Made by a program: the position numbers and the translations under genes
Part shown: one piece after another, positions 6,339 to 12,650 of the stretch
How the letters are laid out: each line of letters starts with the position of its first letter
Position numbering within the stretch: position 1 is the first letter of the stretch
The notes under the pieces: generated by a model
The model's database searches: none
Seen by the model: only the letters and a program-made list of their open reading frames with translations
Told to the model about the DNA's origin: nothing
From: Planctomycetota bacterium
GTDB lineage: Bacteria > Planctomycetota > Phycisphaerae > UBA1845 > CAIVHJ01
NCBI GenBank assembly: GCA_022565195.1
Contig: JADFJZ010000004.1
Coordinates: 1-12,650, forward strand
Length of the DNA: 12,650 bases
Reading direction: 5' to 3'

Positions 6339-8567
6339 CTATTCACTATTCTCGATTGCCTCGAGCACGATCAAGTACGTCTGCCCGCCGATGTTCACGA
6401 TCATCTCGCCGTCGAGCGTGAAGTACTGGTTTTGCAGCGCGGGCAGCTTGCGAATCACGTCGAAATACGCGTCGCTGTACTGCACGAGTTTGATGACCTG
6501 CTTTTCTTGCTCCTTGGTCACGGTGCTATCGATCCACCGGCCGTTTTTCTGATAAAAAGTTTTGAGTCCGAGGTTTTGCACAGTCTGCATCACCCGCGCT
6601 CGACCTTCGTAGTCCTCTGCCACCTGAGCCCCACGCGAGGGTGCCCTGAGCATTGCTTTCCGTCTCTTCTTCGCATCGCGTTGCCCAACTCCAGCCGCAC
6701 CGCTGGTTTCAGTTTCCAGAAGTCGGAGGTTCGCAGATGCCTCCAAGTTGTTCGGGACGCTCGCGAAGAGGTCCGTCCGCTCGTCCGCCAAGAACGAAGT
6801 GTACGGCGTGAGTATGCCGTGGCGCGTGCTGAGGCGCACAATCTCATCGACCAATTCCTTGTTTTGGCCGTTCAGGTCGATCTCGTCGATGAGGTAGCCG
6901 ACACGCCGCTCGGCCCATAGCTTCTCGATGAACAACCGCTCATAGGGCGCCTTGCCGGTATCCAGAGTAACGCGCTGGATGATGGCTTGCGTCTTCGAGC
7001 CGACGTGGCCGCTGAGCTTGATTTCGAGGTCGCCGGCATTGTGATACCGCCCGACAACCACGAGTTGGCTGCCCTTGAACAAATCCGGCAATTCGCTGGG
7101 GTAAGTTCGCGCCGCATCCAGGCCGGGGAATTCCAGGCGCAGATTGCTCATCACCGGCGAACTCAATTTGCTGTACAACCTCGACACAGGCCCTTCGATG
7201 TCCTGGTTTGGCCGGACGTAGTTGCTGTCGCCGTGGTTGGCGGCCGTCAACTTGTCGATCAGCCGAGCGTTGACGTCGTCCCCGACGCCGAAGGCCATAA
7301 GCCGCGCGCGTACCATGTTGGCGTTCTTGCAGTTTGAAACGATGGCCTGCTCGCGCTGCTCGCCCGCCGTCGGCAGGCCGTCGGTCAGGAAGATCACGTA
7401 CGACGGGCGATCGTTCGCCTTCAACATGCCCATCGCAGTCCGCAGAGCGCCGTCGATGTTCGTGCTCCCGCCGGCGGCAATTTGATCGACGAAACTCAGC
7501 GCTTCCTTCAGCGTCGCTTCGTCGCGGCGCTGCAGCTCGGGTTTGAACGACGCAACGCTCGATTCGAAGGTGACGATGTTGAAAGTATCGCTGGCATTGA
7601 GGTTCTTCAGGATGAAGCGGAGCGATTTCTTGGCCTGTTCGATCTTCTTTCCAGTCATGCTGCCCGACTTATCCAGCACCAGAACCACCGACTTGGGCAA
7701 GATCGCGGTTTCGGCAGTCTCGATCCGCGGGCTGGCGAGCAGCATGAAGTAGCCGGCTTCGGCGGTGGTTGGGCGATAGCTCAGCATGGTCAGGCCGACA
7801 TCGCCATCGGCCACGCCGTAGACCAAAGTGAAGTCGTTGCGCGGGACGATGTTGTGCTGGACCAGCGAGACTTCAGCGACGGTCTCACTTGGGCGAGTGA
7901 TATTCACGTCGTGCGTTGGGCTGTAGATCGACTTGATCGGCTGTTTGTTGGTAATCCGGCAGTTGATTCTCAACTCCTGAAGCGGCTTGGCAGCGTGCTT
8001 TCCCGTGCCCAAGGGGTAGTTGATCGTAATCGCGTTGCCGTCGCGCTTGCACAGTTGCGTATAGCTCAGGTTCACTTGCCGCTGCTGGCCCGGCGGCAGC
8101 GGGAACACGCTGGTCTTGAACAAGCCCCGGCCCATGTATTCCAGCAGCGCCGGGTCCTTCCTTCTCCTGACGATGTCTTCGTAAATCCTACGGGCTTCGT
8201 CCCGGCCCATCAGCCGGCCCGGAATCTCTTTGCCGTCGACCATCAGCACCAAGTTGTCGATGGCGGCGTTTTCCGGAAGCGGGAAGAAATACTCCACTTC
8301 CATGGTCCGGCCCGACGTGTTGCTGAACGCCTGCGAAACCTGGACGCGGGCGACCTGGTCATCGACATTGATGTCCACGTGCTGATAGTGGACGGTAAAA
8401 TCGCCAAAGATCGGCCGAGGAGGCATCGGTGGATGTGGGCGTGGAGGATGAGGACGCGGCGGATGTGGATGCCTGGGAACGACAAAGCCTTGCGCCCCCG
8501 CCTGTGACGCAGATAACCCGCAAACAACCGCCACCACTACCAACAGCCAGATATTCAACCGTTTCAT
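6339..8567 (-). CDS. Secreted VIT / von Willebrand factor A domain protein
   Basis: This encodes 742 residues from ATG at 8567, which has GGAG 7 bases upstream. A TTG at 8585 would add six residues and lacks support. Residues 1-25 are a signal peptide (hydrophobic core, then SQAGA as likely cleavage site, with no lipobox). Residues about 33-52 are a His/Pro repeat of HPPRP type. A VIT domain follows (about 53-180), with a segment rich in VEYFFPLPENAAI and the stretch GRDEARRIYEDIVRRRKDPALLEY. The vWA domain (about 292-470) has a complete MIDAS metal site: D299-x-S301-x-S303, T369 in GGSTN, and D396 in LTDG. The C-terminal part keeps a conserved block (KTFYQKNGRWIDS and YSDAYFDVI). The fold resembles inter-alpha-trypsin inhibitor heavy chains, and bacterial members are probably adhesion or complex-assembly proteins. 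It follows the LptC/LptA-like gene by 189 bp on the same strand. The ligand is unknown. Confidence 0.92.
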   Translation of the reverse strand: MKRLNIWLLVVVAVVCGLSASQAGAQGFVVPRHPHPPRPHPPRPHPPMPPRPIFGDFTVHYQHVDINVDDQVARVQVSQAFSNTSGRTMEVEYFFPLPENAAIDNLVLMVDGKEIPGRLMGRDEARRIYEDIVRRRKDPALLEYMGRGLFKTSVFPLPPGQQRQVNLSYTQLCKRDGNAITINYPLGTGKHAAKPLQELRINCRITNKQPIKSIYSPTHDVNITRPSETVAEVSLVQHNIVPRNDFTLVYGVADGDVGLTMLSYRPTTAEAGYFMLLASPRIETAETAILPKSVVLVLDKSGSMTGKKIEQAKKSLRFILKNLNASDTFNIVTFESSVASFKPELQRRDEATLKEALSFVDQIAAGGSTNIDGALRTAMGMLKANDRPSYVIFLTDGLPTAGEQREQAIVSNCKNANMVRARLMAFGVGDDVNARLIDKLTAANHGDSNYVRPNQDIEGPVSRLYSKLSSPVMSNLRLEFPGLDAARTYPSELPDLFKGSQLVVVGRYHNAGDLEIKLSGHVGSKTQAIIQRVTLDTGKAPYERLFIEKLWAERRVGYLIDEIDLNGQNKELVDEIVRLSTRHGILTPYTSFLADERTDLFASVPNNLEASANLRLLETETSGAAGVGQRDAKKRRKAMLRAPSRGAQVAEDYEGRARVMQTVQNLGLKTFYQKNGRWIDSTVTKEQEKQVIKLVQYSDAYFDVIRKLPALQNQYFTLDGEMIVNIGGQTYLIVLEAIENSE

Positions 8568-8756
8568 GTCGATTCTCCGATTCAAGAAGACTCGCTGCCG
8601 CGATGGACAGCCGGAGCGCCCAAGAGAAAACGCTGATCTCTGCCGGTTTGGACGACTCGGAGGGCCTGCGGTTCCATGGAAATGGGAGATTCTCGATATT
8701 ATGCGAAGGGGGTGACTTGGGCCTCGCGAGGCAGGCGGAGCGAAGACACGGCAGGT
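8568..8756. other. Intergenic region between the LptC/LptA-like and VIT/vWA genes
   Basis: This 189-bp gap has no credible gene. It holds a GGAG ribosome site at 8575-8578 (minus strand), a perfect 12-bp palindrome GCCTCGCGAGGC at 8721-8732, and a -10-like CATAAT (8703-8698, minus) without a matching -35. Whether the VIT/vWA gene has its own promoter cannot be decided. Confidence 0.5.
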
Positions 8757-11700
8757 CTACCGGCCTCCCTCTTGAACGTCGCAGCCGGCGGGTGCATCCA
8801 CACGCCCCGTTTTCATCTCGATGTGCAATTCGGGGCATTCGACGATGCGATAGCGATTCGTCTTGCGGTTGAGGTAGTTCACATATGCATCCTGTCCCCC
8901 GAAGCCGTAAACCGAGATCAACTGGCTGTCGTCGACATAATCCAGCCGCTGGCCTGTGACGTGCCATTCAAGATCCTTCAGAACCACGTTGCCGTTGGCC
9001 TGGAACTGCCGGAGTTCGCCGATGCTCATCTCGCCCGCGCCGCGACCACTACGACTCAGCGATCGGCGGAATTGGACGAGCAATTCGTCGCAACTCAGCT
9101 CGGTTACTCTACCAAGCCCGGAGGATCTCAGTTGTTCCAGTTGTTCTTCGGTGACTTGGATTTCTTCTTGCCGGGCGGGGTTCATCTTGATGTGCGAACC
9201 GGATACGTGCCCCAGGTACACAGGCTCATCGCTGCCCTCGAATTGGGCCACTCGCTGTCTAAAATAGTAACGCATGCCCGCGTCCCACTTGATCAATGTT
9301 TGGCTGGGGCCTTCGGATTGTGTCTCCGAGAACAGACCGGGATTGCGCTGCTGTCGCAGGGCCGCGATATCTTCCACTGCCGGATAATCCTCGATCACCA
9401 AAACGCCGGCCTGTTCGATGTTCATTACACGGGCTTCCAGATCAAAGGCAATCTGAGGACTTCGGAGAAGGACGAGACTCTCCAATCGGCCGTCGGTGGT
9501 CGATTGGGTGCGCGAGACCAATCTGGCGTCGCCGTCGGCGAGAATGTAGGTCGCTCGTTTGCGAAGGCCTTGCCGCGCCGGCCTCCGGCGCTTGGGCCTG
9601 GTGCCGAGCGCGGTGCCGACCTGTTCGAGATCCGTCTCGAAAGGCTTCAGGAACCACAGACCCATCGGGTCCGCAGAAGCCAGTTGAACGGACGGCTCCG
9701 GCGGAATGTCCGCCAGCGAAACCCGCATGATCCTGCCAGTGAGTGTGACGTTTCGGCTGGTGGCGACGACGTTGCCATCAAATTCGAGAGTATTGTCCTT
9801 ACCACGGAGGGTCATTTCGCGGTCCCAGCGCACTTCTACGGGCACGGGCTTGTCCGTACGCCGGCCGTCCAGATCCTCCTGGATCACGAACCGAGCGATC
9901 CCCGGCCCCGGCACGTGGGCCCACTCCCGCACGCCGTCGAAGGTCACGGTCTCGCCTTCGATGTAGTACTCGCCCATCTTCACCCTGGCGCGCTCTCCGG
10001 GGAGGCCCTCAATATAGCCGTACGTGATCGCGCCCTGAGCGTCAAACACACATTTCAGCTTGCTCCCCGCGATATCCCAGCCCCGGGACGGATCGAGTAT
10101 CCGTACACCACCCGAAGCCTCCAGTTCGCGAAGATTCGGCATCTCTTGAAGGACGTTGCCCCCCTCGTCAGTGGGCAGCGATCCGAAGATCACATCCATC
10201 ACGTCGCCGGCCGTCAGCACCCGCCGGCCTTGGGTGACTTCTACATCGCCCACCGCTTGAGCGTGGCGAGGTACGTTCCGTCCGGTAGCGTCAACCTCAA
10301 AATCCACGGTCATTTCATTGCAGGAGACACTCTCGGCGCTCGTCGTCAGTTGCACTGCACCTCGGCATACAAGTTTTTGTAACAGTTCTTCCGGATCGAG
10401 ATCTGCATCTTTCGGCGGAGGCCGGAAGATCGCGTCGATGCTCTCGCCTTGTAATGCGGCTCCACTGATCAGAACTTGGACGTCCTCACGCAGGTTGGCC
10501 GTGAGCTGTCTCATGTCCCAGACGATGCTGCCCCGCGCGGCAAAACTCGTCTCCGCACCCTGGTTCAGCTCAGCCGGGAATTTCGCATCGCCCACAAATC
10601 GCGTGTATCCGGTTTCTTGATGATACTCGAATTCCGCGCTTGCCGACCGGAAGTCGGCGTTTTCGAGAACGACCGGAGCGCCTCTGGCAGTCACATGCCG
10701 CCTCAATGGAGCCGTCGCATCGTCCACTTCGCCGATGGCCCTGATTTTCAACGGTCCGGACCATGTGACGACCGTCCGATCTTCCGAATCCGCAGCCGGC
10801 ACCGGATCTCTTCCCTGCCCGGATTGGGCCTCGTCGCGAGCATCAAGGTCGTTCCCGGCCGTCAATCCGCCCGCGAGGAAATCGAAGAGTACGCTGAGCT
10901 GATCTGCACGCAGCATGCCCGGCGAGTCACCCTGCTGCTCGGCGAGTACATCGCTGCCAAACTCGATCACATAGCCGACGGCCTTCTGCATCGTCGTCGG
11001 ATCGTCCGGCTGAATATCAACGATGAGCACATCGTCTTCCGTTCCCGGCATCTCGGCGCTGGGCATCGACGTCTCGACCTCGGGTGTCTGCGGAGAGGCG
11101 TGCCCGACGCCGGAGGAAGATCCCTGCCACGCTGCGGTGGTGTTCGGCTGCTCGGTCTTCTCTTGCTTGTTGCGCTCGGTCAGGCCCTGGCCCAAGCCGA
11201 AGTCGCCCTTGAAGATCAGTTGCTTGCCGGTAGCGAGTTCGAGTTGCTCAATCCGTCCGGTTTCAGCGTTCCAAGACACCGTCAAGTCTTCACCTTCGAG
11301 CAGCATTTCGTTCGCCTCGATCCGCACCGGTCCGGGGGCGTTCAGGAAGCCCAGGTCGAGATCGAAGTCCATCTTATTCACCCATATGCGGGCCAGTTGA
11401 TCGTGCGGCGGCGGACGGTCGGCCAAATCCGGATTGTCCTTCAGCCACTCGGTCGTCCGGCGATCAAGGTCGATCCGCACATGCCCATTGAATTCGCCGC
11501 GCTGTGGGTCAATCTTATTCGGCTCTCTCGAGGCGATCAGGGCTTCATCCGCGCGGATCACCACCTTCTCACCCGTCTTGCGATAGTATGTGACGATCGG
11601 ATTATCGATGTGAAACAGCATCCCGGTGTCGTCGACTTGCCGGGGATTGTCGAACCTCATGTGGAGCTTCTTGCGGCCTGTGCCCTCCTCGCGGATCGTG

Positions 11701-11975
11701 ATGCCTGGCTTTCTGACGACCTTGACCGGTACATCGCCGAACTTCACACTCCCGGTCGGGTCTACGGACTCCGGATCACCGGCCAACAAGTCCTGGAAGA
11801 CCGGCGGCACGTCGGCGGGCTCAATATCCTCTTCGACGACCGGGTCGAGGCCAATCTGGTAGACGCCGAAGGCCAAGCCGACGACGGCCAGCGAGATGAT
11901 TGCCAGGCGCACCGAACGCATCAATGTCTGACCGCGCCGCTGAACGAAGCGACGATGTGCCGAGTGTCGATTCAT
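8757..11975 (-). CDS. Giant LptC/LptA-like (OstA-type) periplasmic lipopolysaccharide transport protein
   Basis: This encodes 1072 residues, against about 190 for E. coli LptC or LptA. A single N-terminal membrane helix (about 22-42) follows a basic head, so the rest should lie in the periplasm. The first 130 residues after the helix resemble LptC. Beyond this, an OstA-like two-strand motif (G/D-x-V-x-[VIL], about 10 residues, then G-x-x-[LMI]-x-[VI]) recurs near residues 163, 496, 576, 622, 734 and 994. Examples are VGDVEV with TAGDVMDVIF, DGNVVA with LTGRIMRVSL, and NGNVVL with VTGQRLDYV. Low-complexity linkers occur at about 258-315 and 370-400, and a basic patch at 793-807. There is no C-terminal beta-barrel, so it is not LptD. 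The start ATG overlaps the kdsC stop (ATGA). Gene order matches kdsC-lptC-lptA of E. coli. The role as a fused lipopolysaccharide bridge is inferred from context and motifs. Confidence 0.75.
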   Translation of the reverse strand: MNRHSAHRRFVQRRGQTLMRSVRLAIISLAVVGLAFGVYQIGLDPVVEEDIEPADVPPVFQDLLAGDPESVDPTGSVKFGDVPVKVVRKPGITIREEGTGRKKLHMRFDNPRQVDDTGMLFHIDNPIVTYYRKTGEKVVIRADEALIASREPNKIDPQRGEFNGHVRIDLDRRTTEWLKDNPDLADRPPPHDQLARIWVNKMDFDLDLGFLNAPGPVRIEANEMLLEGEDLTVSWNAETGRIEQLELATGKQLIFKGDFGLGQGLTERNKQEKTEQPNTTAAWQGSSSGVGHASPQTPEVETSMPSAEMPGTEDDVLIVDIQPDDPTTMQKAVGYVIEFGSDVLAEQQGDSPGMLRADQLSVLFDFLAGGLTAGNDLDARDEAQSGQGRDPVPAADSEDRTVVTWSGPLKIRAIGEVDDATAPLRRHVTARGAPVVLENADFRSASAEFEYHQETGYTRFVGDAKFPAELNQGAETSFAARGSIVWDMRQLTANLREDVQVLISGAALQGESIDAIFRPPPKDADLDPEELLQKLVCRGAVQLTTSAESVSCNEMTVDFEVDATGRNVPRHAQAVGDVEVTQGRRVLTAGDVMDVIFGSLPTDEGGNVLQEMPNLRELEASGGVRILDPSRGWDIAGSKLKCVFDAQGAITYGYIEGLPGERARVKMGEYYIEGETVTFDGVREWAHVPGPGIARFVIQEDLDGRRTDKPVPVEVRWDREMTLRGKDNTLEFDGNVVATSRNVTLTGRIMRVSLADIPPEPSVQLASADPMGLWFLKPFETDLEQVGTALGTRPKRRRPARQGLRKRATYILADGDARLVSRTQSTTDGRLESLVLLRSPQIAFDLEARVMNIEQAGVLVIEDYPAVEDIAALRQQRNPGLFSETQSEGPSQTLIKWDAGMRYYFRQRVAQFEGSDEPVYLGHVSGSHIKMNPARQEEIQVTEEQLEQLRSSGLGRVTELSCDELLVQFRRSLSRSGRGAGEMSIGELRQFQANGNVVLKDLEWHVTGQRLDYVDDSQLISVYGFGGQDAYVNYLNRKTNRYRIVECPELHIEMKTGRVDAPAGCDVQEGGR

Positions 11976-12472
11976 TTCGTCTCGCTGTGGTTGAGCAAAT
12001 AGTCCACAATCTCTCGGACCGCACCGGCCCCACCGCGGGCCTGCGTTACATGGTTCGCGATCGCTTTTACATCGGACGCCGCGTTTGCGACCGCCACGGC
12101 AAACCCGCTCGCACGCATCGGCGGCAGATCAGCCGTATCGTCGCCCACATAGCACACTTGCTCTGGCGTGAGCGCCCAAGCCCTGACCAATTCGAGAAAC
12201 GGCTCCAGCTTGTCCTCCCGGCCCTGGACGACATCCTCCACGCCCAGATCGCGAGCCCGGGCAGCGACGATGGGAGAACTCCGGCCGGACAGAAACGCGA
12301 TCTTCCGTCCACGTCGCTGCCAGTTCTTGATAGCCGTCCCGTCATGAACGTGGAAGGCTTTCATGATCTCACCGGCCTCGGCAAAATAGAGCCGCCCGTC
12401 GGTGAGCACGCCGTCCACGTCGAGGACCATCCCCTGGATATTCCTTAAGTCCACGTGATTATTCTCGTCCAA
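11972..12472 (-). CDS. kdsC: 3-deoxy-D-manno-octulosonate 8-phosphate phosphatase (KdsC, HAD family)
   Basis: This encodes 166 residues from TTG at 12472. The enzyme removes the phosphate from KDO 8-phosphate, giving KDO for the lipopolysaccharide inner core. It is a cap-less HAD phosphatase: motif I DVDGVLTDG (D18 nucleophile, D20), motif II LSGRSS (S62), the motif III lysine in GREDK (K88), and motif IV GDDTADLP (D111, D112, D115). KdsC-type features are FHVHDGTAIK and the C-terminal RGGAGAVREIVDYLL. A GTG at 12454 would drop six residues. It has a GGACGAG-like site about 9 bases upstream and leaves a leader of about 27 bases from the promoter, so it may be the true start. The stop overlaps the next gene by four bases, implying coupled translation. 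Confidence 0.93.
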   Translation of the reverse strand: MDENNHVDLRNIQGMVLDVDGVLTDGRLYFAEAGEIMKAFHVHDGTAIKNWQRRGRKIAFLSGRSSPIVAARARDLGVEDVVQGREDKLEPFLELVRAWALTPEQVCYVGDDTADLPPMRASGFAVAVANAASDVKAIANHVTQARGGAGAVREIVDYLLNHSETK

Positions 12473-12483
12473 GAATCAAGAAT
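12470..12483. repeat. Two-copy tandem heptamer CAAGAAT
   Basis: Two identical 7-base units (12470-12476 and 12477-12483) lie between the TATAAT box and the kdsC coding region. The TTG start candidate is formed within the tract. Two copies of seven bases can arise by chance. Confidence 0.35.
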
Positions 12484-12488
12484 CGCGC

Positions 12489-12517
12489 ATTATACAGGGT
12501 TCCCAGCGGAATTTGGA
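12489..12517 (-). promoter_or_regulatory. Promoter of the kdsC / LptC-like operon
   Basis: A perfect TATAAT lies on the minus strand at 12494-12489, preceded directly by TG. The -35 at 17-bp spacing is poor (TCCAAA, 12517-12512). Transcription would start near 12482. The site lies between the metallophosphoesterase stop and kdsC, so kdsC can be transcribed independently. Confidence 0.55.
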
Positions 12518-12528
12518 GGTCCATCCGC

Positions 12529-12650
12529 TCAATCTCTGTGTTTTGCGTCGATTTCGAAGAATTGCAGATCATCACTGCCGGTATCGAGAATGGCGACGGT
12601 CTTGGTCGCTGCGCGGTAGAGGGCTCCGGGATTGATGATCCGTGTTCTGC
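12529..12650 (-). CDS. YfcE-type calcineurin-like metallophosphoesterase, C-terminal end (truncated by window edge)
   Basis: A short minus-strand frame, open to the window edge, encodes 39 residues and ends at TGA (12531-12529). It contains RIINPGALYRAATKTVAILD followed by an acidic tail with LQFFEID. The NPG[SA]L segment followed by a hydrophobic strand is the characteristic end of YfcE/MJ0936-like phosphodiesterases. These are cytoplasmic enzymes that hydrolyse phosphodiester bonds using two metal ions. The metal ligands lie outside the window. It precedes kdsC by 56 bp on the same strand. The assignment rests on this one motif and its position at the C-terminus. Confidence 0.7.
   Translation of the reverse strand, partial: RTRIINPGALYRAATKTVAILDTGSDDLQFFEIDAKHRD

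Noticed and set aside
7482..8507. Plus-strand open frame of 341 codons opposite the VIT/vWA gene
   Set aside because: It is an in-phase antisense shadow of a gene with an intact MIDAS site and signal peptide.
8359..8967. Minus-strand frame of 202 codons spanning the gap between the LptC-like and VIT/vWA genes
   Set aside because: It overlaps both real genes in another frame and is Arg/Ser/Pro-rich without a recognisable fold. The gap itself does not need a gene.
8676..10382. Long plus-strand open frame of 568 codons opposite the LptC/LptA-like gene
   Set aside because: It is exactly in phase with the minus-strand codons (antisense of each codon). In GC-rich genes the codons TTA, CTA and TCA are rare, so stops are rare in this frame. 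The translation is rich in His, Arg and Leu without recognisable domains, while the minus strand has a membrane helix and repeated motifs.
8757..11975. Possibility that the large periplasmic protein is LptD
   Set aside because: It has an N-terminal membrane anchor instead of a cleaved signal peptide and shows no C-terminal beta-barrel.
10476..12002. Plus-strand open frame of 508 codons opposite the LptC/LptA-like gene and the end of kdsC
   Set aside because: It is an antisense shadow running across the junction of two clear minus-strand genes. No family motifs are visible.

Overview
The window reads as a GC-rich Gram-negative chromosome, most likely from the Planctomycetota. The clues are a small MJ0042-style zinc-ribbon membrane protein, a secreted VIT/von Willebrand A protein, weak use of Shine-Dalgarno sites, and lipopolysaccharide (KDO and LptC/LptA) genes. 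The taxon is an inference from gene content, because no rRNA or other marker gene is present. There is no tRNA, rRNA, CRISPR array, transposase or attachment site, and the region looks like core chromosome.

Left part, plus strand (1-1483): the C-terminal part of a GspE/PilB-type secretion ATPase enters from outside the window. It overlaps by four bases a small four-helix membrane protein resembling CvpA. A convergent minus-strand gene (1512-2114) encodes an N-terminal Cys4 zinc ribbon, a long disordered linker and two membrane helices. Back-to-back promoter-like sequences between this gene and the next drive the two genes apart.

Middle, plus strand (2267-6145): a complete RNase R is followed by the glycine-cleavage genes gcvT and gcvH. 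The P-protein genes do not follow. A 193-bp convergent gap holds a hairpin and a cysteine-rich small reading frame on the minus strand.

Right part, minus strand (12650 down to 6339), in transcription order: the last 39 codons of a YfcE-type metallophosphoesterase; a promoter with a perfect TATAAT; kdsC (KDO 8-phosphate phosphatase); a 1072-residue membrane-anchored protein starting inside the kdsC stop (ATGA overlap); and a secreted VIT/vWA protein. The 1072-residue protein occupies the place of lptC/lptA in the Escherichia coli kdsC-lptC-lptA-lptB cluster. It carries about six spaced copies of an OstA-like strand motif, so it may be an LptC fused to several LptA-like units: a one-chain bridge for lipopolysaccharide across the periplasm. 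This is the most interesting object in the window. No lptB or lptD is present here.
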